Part shown: positions 10,166 to 18,578 of the stretch, in pieces | Numbering within the stretch: position 1 is the stretch's first letter | How the letters are laid out: every line of letters begins with the position of its first letter | NCBI GenBank assembly: GCA_019828565.1 | Contig: JAHDYR010000030.1 | Location: 62,001-126,000 of the forward strand | DNA length: 64,000 bases | Direction of reading: 5' to 3' | Source: Carpediemonas membranifera | Taxonomy: Eukaryota > Fornicata | Notes under the pieces: generated by a model | What the model was told of the DNA's origin: nothing | Seen by the model: the letters and a program-made list of their open reading frames with translations, nothing else | The model's database searches: none | Made by a program: the position numbers and the translations under genes

Positions 10166-11410
10166 TTAAAATACATATGCATTCATCAGAAGCATCAGCG
10201 CCACGGCCACCAACAACACAGCACCGCTCCCCCCGGCAACAACCAGGCCGGTCTGCCCCCGAGCCTTAGCCTTCGCCGGGGACTCGGCCGGGACATGCTC
10301 GGGCTGGGGCTGGGAGGACCGCTCGGCTTCTAGGCGGAGGCCGTGTGCAGAGAGCACAGCCTGCCTAATTTTCCCCGTCGTGACCATGGTCTTGCGTGTA
10401 TCAGTCGCCAGCCTGACAAGCTCAGCCTCGAGCTCATCTCTCTCTGCGCTGACGGGCGGGGGTCTCCTCCTCGTCTCGGCCAGACTCCGGACAAAGGACT
10501 CCCGGTCGTCCTCGAGCTGGGCAATCGTCTCCTTGTGCTCGCTGATGGTCTGCCCCATGGCATGCAGCGACTCTCGGGTGGCGTCTCTCTCCTTGGTGTG
10601 ATGCTCGAGCATGTTCGCCCACTTGGCCCGAACACTCTGCTGCTTCGACTCAAGCGAGTCAACAAGATCGTCCGCGCTGATCTTCTCATTGGCGAGTCGG
10701 TGGTCGATCGTCTCGACCATCTCTGTGGCATCTGTCACCACCATGAGCTGGTCGTGGTTGGCCTCCAGCTCACTCCGCATCCGCTTGGCCTGGGAGAGGA
10801 GAGTAGTCAAAATGTCGATTACTACCGCGTTCTCCTTCTGAACGCTGACCTGCTGCAGGGCTTGGACAGTCGGGTCTGGGTTGGTGGTCGGGGTGGGGGT
10901 CTTGCGGCGGAACGACTTCAGACGCTCGAAACTGCTGGCGAGAACAGTGTCGACATCGAATTCACAGCGCTCGACGGGGGGTTTTGAGCTTTGGGGCAGG
11001 GGTTGTGCGTCCTTGAGGCACTCCCAGCTGTACGTCGAGGCAAAGGCGTCCACATCAATGTCCGACCATAGTTGCGCCAGCACAGTACCCACTGGGGTAC
11101 GGGTGATCTGGTCGCGGGAGAACAGCTTCGAGATCGCCCGAGGGGAGCCCGCAGAAAAGAGAATGGGGGATGTGGATGAAGTGATGTTTGGGGTCATCCC
11201 GCTGCGACGTGGGTTGTAGTCTTTCTTATTCCTGGTTGCCACGCGCCCATCAGAATGGATCATGAGGCCGCCCGCTTCTGGCTCCAGCACTGCGGCGTGG
11301 TTTGCAAGATTGCTAGAAGGCGGGACGATGTATGAACGAGAGGAGCGTACTAAAAATGGATGCTGCTTCTTCCTTTCTGGCAGGCGAGGCGTATGCGGAT
11401 ATCCAGGCAT
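10166..11410 (-). CDS. Tail-anchored coiled-coil protein
   Basis: 414 aa with a single hydrophobic C-terminal segment (about residues 388-412, 'LVVAGGSGAVLLVAVALMLL' with four residues after it), the layout of a tail-anchored membrane protein. The central part (about 195-370) is coiled coil with heptads rich in Glu/Leu; the N-terminal 190 residues are Ser/Pro-rich. The first 34 residues and the upstream flank lie in a 560-bp repeat shared with the gene at 50739, so two otherwise unrelated proteins share the same N-terminus. No family recognised; a SNARE-like or organelle-tether role is possible but not shown. Confidence 0.65.
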   Translation of the reverse strand: MPGYPHTPRLPERKKQHPFLVRSSRSYIVPPSSNLANHAAVLEPEAGGLMIHSDGRVATRNKKDYNPRRSGMTPNITSSTSPILFSAGSPRAISKLFSRDQITRTPVGTVLAQLWSDIDVDAFASTYSWECLKDAQPLPQSSKPPVERCEFDVDTVLASSFERLKSFRRKTPTPTTNPDPTVQALQQVSVQKENAVVIDILTTLLSQAKRMRSELEANHDQLMVVTDATEMVETIDHRLANEKISADDLVDSLESKQQSVRAKWANMLEHHTKERDATRESLHAMGQTISEHKETIAQLEDDRESFVRSLAETRRRPPPVSAERDELEAELVRLATDTRKTMVTTGKIRQAVLSAHGLRLEAERSSQPQPEHVPAESPAKAKARGQTGLVVAGGSGAVLLVAVALMLLMNAYVF

Positions 11411-11867
11411 GTTGCGTTGAGTTTTTCAGAAACGAGCAGGTTAAGGCTTTTCGTCTGTGGTATTTACAGGTTTATGGGTTTATGTGGAGGATTCATGTAA
11501 AGGTGACTTAAGCTGTCGACCCCCCTGGGATGAACTCCAGAGGACTGAACAGGTTCAGTCTGACGGCCCACCTGTCGTACACCAGAAGAATTTACACTCA
11601 AGTATTCTTATCCTGCGCGGCACACTACCTCCACTCACCCACTTCAGCCCTCGTCTGTGCCATCGGTCTGTCGTGCTTTCAGTCGTCGGTCTGCACGAAA
11701 AGATGCGTCGTCCATCGTCTGTGTCGAACGCTGCTGTCTTCTTTCGCGTCTGTGCTCGTCTGTTACGCGCTCATCTGTCGTCCATTGCCGGCGTCTGAAG
11801 CTCATGTCGTCGTCGTCTTCGTCATCTTCGTCTGTTGTGAGAGACACTAGTGGTGGAAAGCGGTTGT
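11308..11867 (+). repeat. 560-bp inverted repeat, copy 1
   Basis: Reverse complement of 50282-50841, equal in length and almost identical (one G/A difference noted near 11852). It covers the first 34 codons and the upstream region of the minus-strand gene at 11410, plus a small open frame on the minus strand (ATG near 11805, 53 aa, MSFRRRQW..., Arg/Asp-rich) that is intact in both copies. The end at 11867 is exactly where Fanzor-derived sequence starts. In both copies the Fanzor lies on the same side and in the same relative orientation. Confidence 0.95.
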
Positions 11868-12799
11868 CGAAGGTCGTGCGGAGTCGCATGGAGTGAGTCC
11901 CAGTCTCCGGAAGTGGTTCACCCGATACGCCAACTCTGTGAAGCTGTGGCTCGCCCGCGCCGGATCCTGATGCCCACCTCATGGGGTTCGACCCGGGCGC
12001 GAGGTCCATCGGAGGGTATTACATCAGGCACCCCGATGGCACCACCAGCTCCGGCGTCCTCCCAAAGTGCGGATACACTAAGACGCCAAGTTTCGGCTTT
12101 GATATGACGGCCGCGTCGTTCAAGAGCACAAGACTAGTGAGTATCAACAACTCTATTAGGTCTGTGCTGGACAACGCGAACGACATTTTCGAGGCTGGAA
12201 TGCGTAAGTCTTTCCGCCGAGTGCGCTTTGCGAACCACATCCTTCGCCAGAAGCACTTCGCCCGCTGCGGCCAACAGTTGGCTCGGGAGTTCGGTTGGCT
12301 TCGCCACCATCCCATCGCCACCCCCATTCGCCTGAAAGCCTTCTACGGGAGCTCGGGATTCACCACGCCTACTGGTATGTTCATTCCTTGCGCGCCATAT
12401 CGAAAGTTCGCGAGAGAGATAGCACCCCTTCTCAAGAGGCATAACATTGTCGTCGATCTTAACATGGTTAACGAGGACCGCACCACCGTCGTCTGCCCTC
12501 ACTGCCACGCCCCCTACAGGCGAGTTCGTCCGCGTGATGACCAGCACGTTCACCCACATCGTGTGATGCTCTGCGAAAAACCACAGTGCCATGGTGCTCA
12601 GTGGCGCGCAACAGTTCCTGATGCTCTGAATGTTGATCATCGGGACAAGAGTGCTGCAAAGAACATCCTGTGGCGTTCTCTTGCCACGGAAGATGAGCTC
12701 AGTGGCTCTCCGTTCAGTCGCACATCGATCCCACGTCTTCAAACATCATTCCAGTATCATCAATTGGCTAACCGCCAACATTCGTCTACGGACGGATGA
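11868..12799 (+). pseudogene. Fanzor (TnpB-like RNA-guided nuclease) relic, copy 1
   Basis: The C-terminal nuclease half is intact from 11981: RuvC-I GFDPGARS (Asp), the 'alternative' Glu in VNEDRTT, the zinc ribbon CPHC...CEKPQC, and RuvC-III HRDKSAAKNIL (Asp). This order (E immediately before the first CxxC) is the Fanzor arrangement of the TnpB fold. Upstream, the frame starting near 11851 encodes a piece (SLRKWFTRYANSVKLWLARA) matching FQSWLGEYSTATRVWLSRAS of copy 2, then ends at TGA 11968. A deletion and frame change therefore join part of the N-terminal domain directly to RuvC-I. About 95 N-terminal codons are absent, replaced by the 560-bp repeat. It retains a central segment (FKSTR...YGSSGFTTPTG) that copy 2 has lost. 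As it stands it cannot encode a full nuclease. Confidence 0.85.
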
Positions 12800-13052
12800 T
12801 GTTGTGCAGTTTGGCACTTTGATCGTTCTTTTCGGGCCCTGTCTGGGAGGTTCGAACAATGTGTTTATACTGCGCAACACGTCCGTGAATGGGTAACTAT
12901 CTGAACCGCAGTGGCCATCGTTCCCTTTGCTGGACAGTCCGCCCTCCTGGCGTGTTCGTTTGTGAGTCAGCATGAGTATCTAAGCGAATGCCTGGTTATG
13001 GTAAATGTGCCAGCCACAACCTGGACAAACCCCACTCGTGAGGTGGTTCTCC

Positions 13053-13113
13053 TTTAAAGGCTGACCTTTGTAAACACCGACAGCATAGCCAGTCATGGAA
13101 CGGTGGCGGGTCT
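13053..13113 (-). pseudogene. uS19 (RPS15) gene fragment
   Basis: On the minus strand this reads TRHRSM-TGYAVGVYKGQPL, matching THLRSM...[14 protein letters not shown] of the intact gene at 13217-13651. The nucleotide match is strong (for example GTAAACACCGA and TCATGGAACGG). Relative to the gene, 18 nt are missing between two TCAT repeats. No other part of uS19 is recognisable around it, so it is a short relic about 240 bp from the matching segment of the intact copy. Confidence 0.8.
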
Positions 13114-13216
13114 CCATGGATGGCATTGTCGATGCGTGGCTGCATAAATGAAGGCTTCACCCCAGCGAGAACGAGAAATGAGTTGAGAATTTAATGGCGT
13201 CCGTCATTTATTACGT

Positions 13217-13651
13217 CTACTTGAGAGGTACAAACTTAGACGACTTCGTGGCACCAACACCGGCACGACCATGGTTGACGGGCTTGTAGGTGAGGGAGAA
13301 CTCGCCAAGGTACTGGCCGACCATCTGGGGGCGGACCTCAACAAGCATGAAGGACTGGCCGTTGTAAACACCGATAGCAGAGCCGATCATCTCGGGAAGG
13401 ATGATCATGGAACGGAGGTGGGTCTTCACGGGAACGGGCTTCTCGCCAGCGGGGGCAGCAAGCTTGGCGTCACGGAGCTTACGGAGAAGAGTAACGTGCT
13501 GGCGCTTGAGGCCACGGCCGAACTTGCGGCGGCATCTGGAGGAAAGGAGGGGAAGTACCTCGTCCACGGGCATGCGAGCAAGATCCTCCGCATCAATTCC
13601 ACGGTACAAAACGCGCCTGAAAGCCTTCTTACGCTCCTCGCGGGTGGACAT
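13217..13651 (-). CDS. RPS15: 40S ribosomal protein uS19 (RPS15)
   Basis: 144 aa, full family length. Signature stretches are [44 protein letters not shown] and the C-terminal [14 protein letters not shown] followed by a basic tail. uS19 sits in the head of the small subunit near the A site. The start ATG at 13651 is preceded by T-rich sequence (ATTTTTG), as in other ribosomal protein genes of this window. No intron is seen. A fragment of a second copy lies just downstream at 13053-13113. Confidence 0.95.
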   Translation of the reverse strand: MSTREERKKAFRRVLYRGIDAEDLARMPVDEVLPLLSSRCRRKFGRGLKRQHVTLLRKLRDAKLAAPAGEKPVPVKTHLRSMIILPEMIGSAIGVYNGQSFMLVEVRPQMVGQYLGEFSLTYKPVNHGRAGVGATKSSKFVPLK

Positions 13652-13839
13652 TCTCGATCACTTCGAAAAGGAACAGGGGTTCAAAAATCACCTCCTTCGT
13701 CAAAAATGGTAGAAATTATTTCTCGGGCTTTAAGCGCCAAATGCGGTTGTGGGGTAAACCCACATGGCACCGCTGATCTTGTTGTAACGAAACGTGCTTC
13801 ATTTATCGACAGAACATAAACTGCTTGGCGTTAGCGGAG

Positions 13840-14690
13840 TCAGACTGCACCATAAACAGCGATCACCAGCGCCAAAGCTGACGCAGACGATGGCCGGGAC
13901 TCGCCGGATAAGTACATACGCCAATACCGTTTAATTTCAAACGTCCGCTGGTCGTTTCTGACGAGGTCAAGCCCGTCCCGCACTGCCTTGGGGCAGCTCG
14001 TCCTGAGCTTGGCGACCTTCTTGGTCGCCTTTCTCGCGTTGGTCGCCCTGAAGAAGGCCTGGGTGAACTCAGCCCAGGGCCTTTCGCTCTTCACGACCAG
14101 CATGACTTCCCCCGCCTCTGCCGCTGCGAGAATCTTGGTCCTGGAGTCTGTTTCAGGCAGCATCTGGCGGTTTCACAGGCCTTAGATGCGCTCGGCCTCG
14201 AGTTTGTGGGTCGTGGTCAGCTGGGCCAGCCAATGGTCTGCCGCACGACATCGTACATGCGCTTGGTCACCGACACCCTGAACCGCACCGTGTTCAGTTC
14301 GTGGTGCAGGGTCATGTCATCCAGCTTGAGCTTGAACGTCCGCTCGGATGCAGAAGGACATGACCTCGATCAGTTCAGGGCCTCTGCAAAGTGTTCGATG
14401 ATCAGTCTGTTGCACCAGTACTCGGTGTAGTCCTCAAATGGGGCTCCACGCCGCAGGCTGCCCTCCCGCAAACACTCGCAGACCGCCGGCAGCCGAGGTC
14501 GCCCAAGCGTTCCCTCTCAATGTCCTAGGCCCATCTGATGTCGCGCGACAGTCTCACACCGCCCGCGGGCTCGTTGCTAGGAACCAGGTTCCGCGCCGTG
14601 CAATGTGGTTCGGCTGTCCCGGTGTGCTGCAAGGGCCGGTGGCCAATGCAATACCACGGGTCCGAAGACGCCGTGGCACATAGCTAGTAT
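13840..14690 (-). pseudogene. Decayed ORF of unknown family
   Basis: The last part is an open frame of 107 aa (14163-13840) with a basic helical stretch around FFRATNARKATKKVAKLRTS. Upstream on the same strand, coherent coding-like pieces continue in shifting frames: FKLKLDDMTLHHELNTVRF near 14330, EDYTEYWCNRLIIEHFAEAL near 14420, and YCIGHRPLQHTGTAEPHC near 14640. They are separated by stops and apparent frameshifts. I read this as one broken gene of about 280 codons. I do not recognise the family. It lies in the island between the Fanzor relic and the 550-bp repeat, so a mobile-element origin is possible but unproven. Confidence 0.45.
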
Positions 14691-14920
14691 TTTGACATCA
14701 TTAGATGGTGGCGGACTTATCTTGTGCCGCTCCAGGGTCCCGTCGGCGCACCTGATTGATGTTGTTTAGTTCGGCACGAAGAAGTGACCGAAACTGAGAG
14801 AGCGAAAGTAAAGAGTCGCGATCTATGCATAAAAAATGAGCAGCTTGCTCAGATTAAGCAGGGGAGGTTCCTGAAGAGCTAATTGTCGTGACGAAATTTG
14901 TGATGACGTATTCTGCGCGG

Positions 14921-15470
14921 CCACCGCGATTCCGGCACTGAGTTCAAAGCTGTTAGTGGGGCAATCGCACTCTATCCAGGCCTAGTAGCTGTAGTTACGC
15001 CAGTGGGTGCAGGCTGAGGGTGTATTGAGTCAAACTGAGTCGTCATTTTCGACGACTCCAGAAATTAAGGTTGGGAGTTTAAAAAATAAATATGGGTCAG
15101 CCATCCTGTATGAGCTTCTATTCTGATGCGATGGTGTGAGTTTCAGCCCTCTCCGACCTCTACTCGTCATGTTCGATGTCGGTCGAAATCGATGCTTGGG
15201 CCGACTCCAAACGCATACTTCCAGTGTGCGCCCGCTGGTAATGGCCCGGATCCAGATGTTAGAGGGCTATACAAGCATTATGGCAGAGCGACAGCGATTC
15301 GATGGTAGTAGTCGAGGTGACGGCATCGCTCAGCTTCGGACCCGCAGTCTCGGGAGGATTTCGAAAGTCAGGTGAACATGTCACCAACCAAATTGATGGT
15401 CGATATAGCTTCGGAATGGGCTCTAAAGCATGCATGCACGCACCATTTTGAGTGATGGAGTCTGGGATGA
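14921..15470 (+). repeat. 550-bp direct repeat, copy B
   Basis: Nearly identical to 1741-2294. It ends about 100 bp from the stop codon of the C-terminally truncated HSP70 gene on the opposite strand, which suggests that arrival of this sequence could have removed the end of that gene. Confidence 0.9.
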
Positions 15471-15572
15471 CCAGACCGATTTCCAAACCGATGTCTGCCA
15501 AAGCTTCCTGACGCCGGCCAGACCCGTCACATGATACACTGCATGGACCAGCTGCTATTTACTGACCGCCAC

Positions 15573-17150
15573 TCACTGGGAGTCGTCCGAATGGCTCAAC
15601 ATCCGCTCGACGGCCTCCATCGACAGAGTCTCTTTGTCATTGGCGACAGTGAGCTGCTGGCAGTTGCCCGAGCTCTTGTCCTCGGCGGTGACGTGGAGGA
15701 TGCCGTTGGCGTCGATGTCGAACGACACCTCGATCAGCGGGACGCCGCGGGGGGCGGGGGGGATGCCGCTGAGGTCGAATGTCGCAAGGATCCTGTTGTT
15801 TCGTGCAATAGCGCTCTCCCCCTCAAATATAGTCAGCTGGACAGCTGCCTGGTCGTCCTCAAAGGTCGAGAACGTCTCCTTGGCGTGCGCGGGGATCGTC
15901 GTGTTGCGCTTGATGAGCGTCGTCATCACGCCGCCGGCGGTCTCGATGCCGAGCGAGAGGGGCGTGACGTCGAGCAGGAGGAGGTCGGATATCTTGTCGG
16001 TCTTGTCGCCCGCGAGGATGGCGGCCTGGACGGCGGCACCGCATGCGACGGCCTCGTCGGGGTTGATGGTCTTGCTGGGCTCCTTGCCGTTGAAGAAGTC
16101 CTTGAGCAGCTGCTGCACCTTGGGGATGCGGGTCGACCCGCCGACGAGCACGATCTCCTTGACACTAGTCTTGTCAAGCTTGGCATCGGTGAGCACGCGC
16201 TGGACAGGGTCGATGCAGGCACGGAAGAGGTCGCCACAGAGGTCCTCGAAGCGGGCACGGGTGATGTTTGTGAAGAAGTCGACGCCCTCGTAGAGAGAGT
16301 CGATCTCGATGGCGGCCTGGGTGGAGGAGGACAGGGTGCGCTTGGCGCGCTCGCAGGCGGTGCGGAGACGGTGCATGGAGCGGGCGTTGCCAGTGATGTC
16401 GACCTTGTGCTTGCGCCTGAACTCCGCGATGAAATGCTTGACGAGCCGGGCGTCGAAGTCCTCGCCGCCGAGGTGAGTGTCACCAGCTGTGGCCTTGACC
16501 TCGAAGATGCCCTCGTCGATGGTGAGCAGAGATACATCGTATGTGCTAGCCCCCATGTCCATCACGAGCACGCGCTGCATCTCAGTCGGATTCTTGTTAT
16601 CGAGCCCGTAGGCGATTGCCGCGGCGGTCGGCTCGTTGATAATGCGGAGCACATCAAACCCGGCGAGCTGGCCGGCATCTTTGGTGCACATGCGCTGGGT
16701 GTCGTTGAAATGGGCGGGGACAGTGATGACGGCCTGCTTGACTTCATAGCCGAGGTAGGACTCCGCCGTCTCCTTCATCTTGCCAAGAACCATGGCGCTG
16801 ATCTCCTCGGCCTGGAAGGTGCGTTCCTCGCCCTTGAACATGACCTGCACTACAGGCTTGCCACTCTTGTCTGCTGCAACCTTAAAGGGGAGCGACGGCA
16901 GCACGCTCTGCACACTATCGTCATCAAAGGAGCGACCGATAAGCCGCTTGACGCCATAGACGGTATTTGCTGCGTTCATAGCTGCCTGGTTCATCGCGTC
17001 TTCGCCCGTGAGCTGTTCATCGTCGTTGAATGCGACAAACGACGGTGTTGTCCGGTTGCCCTTGTCGTTAGCGATAACCTCCACGCGCTCGTTCAAATAA
17101 GCAGCAACACAAGAGCACTTGCTGCCAAGGTCGATGCCAACAGCAACCAT
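15573..17150 (-). CDS. HSP70-family chaperone, C-terminally truncated
   Basis: 525 aa from the ATG at 17150 (the open frame extends 2 codons to a GTG). The nucleotide-binding domain is recognisable: [37 protein letters not shown] and [12 protein letters not shown]. The phosphate-2 motif, normally DLGGGTFD, is DMGASTYD. The substrate-binding beta domain follows ([33 protein letters not shown], ITxNDK-equivalent VANDKETLS). The protein then stops after HSDDSQ, so the alpha-helical lid and any EEVD tail are missing (normal length about 640). The truncated end lies next to the 550-bp repeat. It is a divergent, possibly non-canonical or decaying cytosolic HSP70. Confidence 0.9.
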   Translation of the reverse strand: MVAVGIDLGSKCSCVAAYLNERVEVIANDKGNRTTPSFVAFNDDEQLTGEDAMNQAAMNAANTVYGVKRLIGRSFDDDSVQSVLPSLPFKVAADKSGKPVVQVMFKGEERTFQAEEISAMVLGKMKETAESYLGYEVKQAVITVPAHFNDTQRMCTKDAGQLAGFDVLRIINEPTAAAIAYGLDNKNPTEMQRVLVMDMGASTYDVSLLTIDEGIFEVKATAGDTHLGGEDFDARLVKHFIAEFRRKHKVDITGNARSMHRLRTACERAKRTLSSSTQAAIEIDSLYEGVDFFTNITRARFEDLCGDLFRACIDPVQRVLTDAKLDKTSVKEIVLVGGSTRIPKVQQLLKDFFNGKEPSKTINPDEAVACGAAVQAAILAGDKTDKISDLLLLDVTPLSLGIETAGGVMTTLIKRNTTIPAHAKETFSTFEDDQAAVQLTIFEGESAIARNNRILATFDLSGIPPAPRGVPLIEVSFDIDANGILHVTAEDKSSGNCQQLTVANDKETLSMEAVERMLSHSDDSQ

Positions 17151-17912
17151 CACCACGATTGCTTATCCTGCTGAAAGTACCCAGATGTCTCACGTCTCAG
17201 CGCGGATCTCCGAGCTTCCTTGTTCATGAGCCTTGAAGCCATAGTAGCTGCCAACAATGTGGCATTCTCACCAGATTCTTGACAGTTTTGCAATGTGTTC
17301 ACCGATGTTTGGCTGGGTACTATAATGCCAAATTGGGAGAATTGACACGGAATAGAGATGCTCTTACGTAGGTCTGCGGCTCCGCGGTGATGGGCACCGC
17401 ACGCCAGGAACGGCCTGGCCTACGATGGGAACGGGCGGAGGGCACTGTAGTCCCGCCCAATCAATTGATGAATTGATTTGGCACATGCTGGAGAGAAATG
17501 GCCGACAAGACGGCGGCCACCGCTTCGCTCCTGAGGCGAGCACCAGGCGTCGGGCGAGTCTCCCGACAGCCGAATTCACGCGCGAGACCTGGAGGTCGAC
17601 CCGTAAATTCACTCCCCCCCCCGTTAGGTTTGGCTAGACAGCCGAGGCGTCTGCCAAGTCAGACGAGCATTATTGCTGTGTACATAATCTGTGTTGTTCG
17701 TTCCGTACTCAGGTGGGTCGCGTAGGGGCGACGAGCCGACCGTCAAGGTCGGTCAAATGATGGGATCAATTCGGCTGGCCACAATTTCGTTTCGCCGCCA
17801 AGATGACGTAAATCTTCTTCCCCCCGTTGTTTTATGGAACAGTAGCGCAGCGGCGTAGCCCGCACTTGTGTTGTCGGGTTCCGCAGGGGACAAGCAAATT
17901 CGAATTTTTACA
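17151..17912. other. Intergenic, no gene seen
   Basis: About 760 bp between the HSP70 start and tRNA-Ile. Open frames are short and unconvincing. A stretch at 17841-17890 (AGTAGCGCAGCGGCGTAGC...GGGTTCC) vaguely recalls a tRNA but does not fold into one. Confidence 0.5.
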
Positions 17913-17985
17913 GGTCCGCTAGATCAGTCGGTAGATCGTTGGTCTGATAAGCCAAAGGTCGTGGGTTCGAGCCCCACGTGGACCA
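17913..17985 (+). tRNA. tRNA-Ile (anticodon GAU)
   Basis: 73 nt including the discriminator A. The acceptor stem GGTCCGC pairs with GTGGACC. The D arm is GATC/GATC around AGTCGGTA. The anticodon stem TTGGT/GCCAA holds the loop CTGATAA, giving anticodon GAT. The T arm GTGGG-TTCGAGC-CCCAC is perfect. There is no intron and CCA is not encoded. Box A (TAGATCAGTCGG) and box B (GGTTCGAGCCC) are present. Eukaryotes usually read isoleucine AUU/AUC codons with an AAU (inosine) tRNA, so GAU is noteworthy. Confidence 0.9.
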
Positions 17986-18578
17986 ATTATGTATCTGCCA
18001 TCCTTAAACTGCACATTACATCATCTTTGCCAGACAAGCCTTTTATCATACAACGTACCCATTGGGAAACAGAGCGTTTACGGACGAACTCATGAGCGTA
18101 CACCCCTATTGTAACTATCTGTGCCTGTAATGTTCCGATGAAAGCACTCGAGTTCGACTGGGACGTGTGCCCGCCAGGCTTGCTGGCTAGATAACACAAT
18201 CATTCCAAACGGGGGGAAGAACATTTATTGTAACCATAGCAATGTTCGCTCGGGATCTCTGCCCGGTCTGCGTCTTGCAGTGCGTCGACATCGCGCTCGC
18301 GTGTCGAAATCCAAATTTAAGCGCCACGACTGACATAAACTGCCCGAGGCATCGACACCCCAGGCGTCCACGGTTCTGTGTAGAACCCGCCTCATCGACA
18401 GTCACAGCCCTTCCCCACTGCTTGAGCCCCTCTCACCCGGGACATGCTGTATTTGTACACTTTCCAACCCTTGAAAGACCATTTCTTCCACATACGAAGT
18501 TGCGCCTTTGAATTCAACGCACTGAGTCAGAGTCAGCCAAATAAAAACACTCGAATGTCATCTTTATTCATCAAAGAT
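17986..18578. other. Intergenic, no gene seen
   Basis: About 590 bp downstream of tRNA-Ile and beyond the 3' end of the long coiled-coil gene. I see no convincing gene, repeat or structured RNA. Confidence 0.5.

Noticed and set aside
15531-17174. 547-aa plus-strand open frame opposite HSP70
   Set aside because: Antisense shadow; HSP70 signatures on the minus strand are unambiguous.
17841-17892. tRNA-like stretch upstream of tRNA-Ile
   Set aside because: Has a GCGCAGCGG-type D-loop and GGGTTCC but no acceptor or anticodon stem can be formed.
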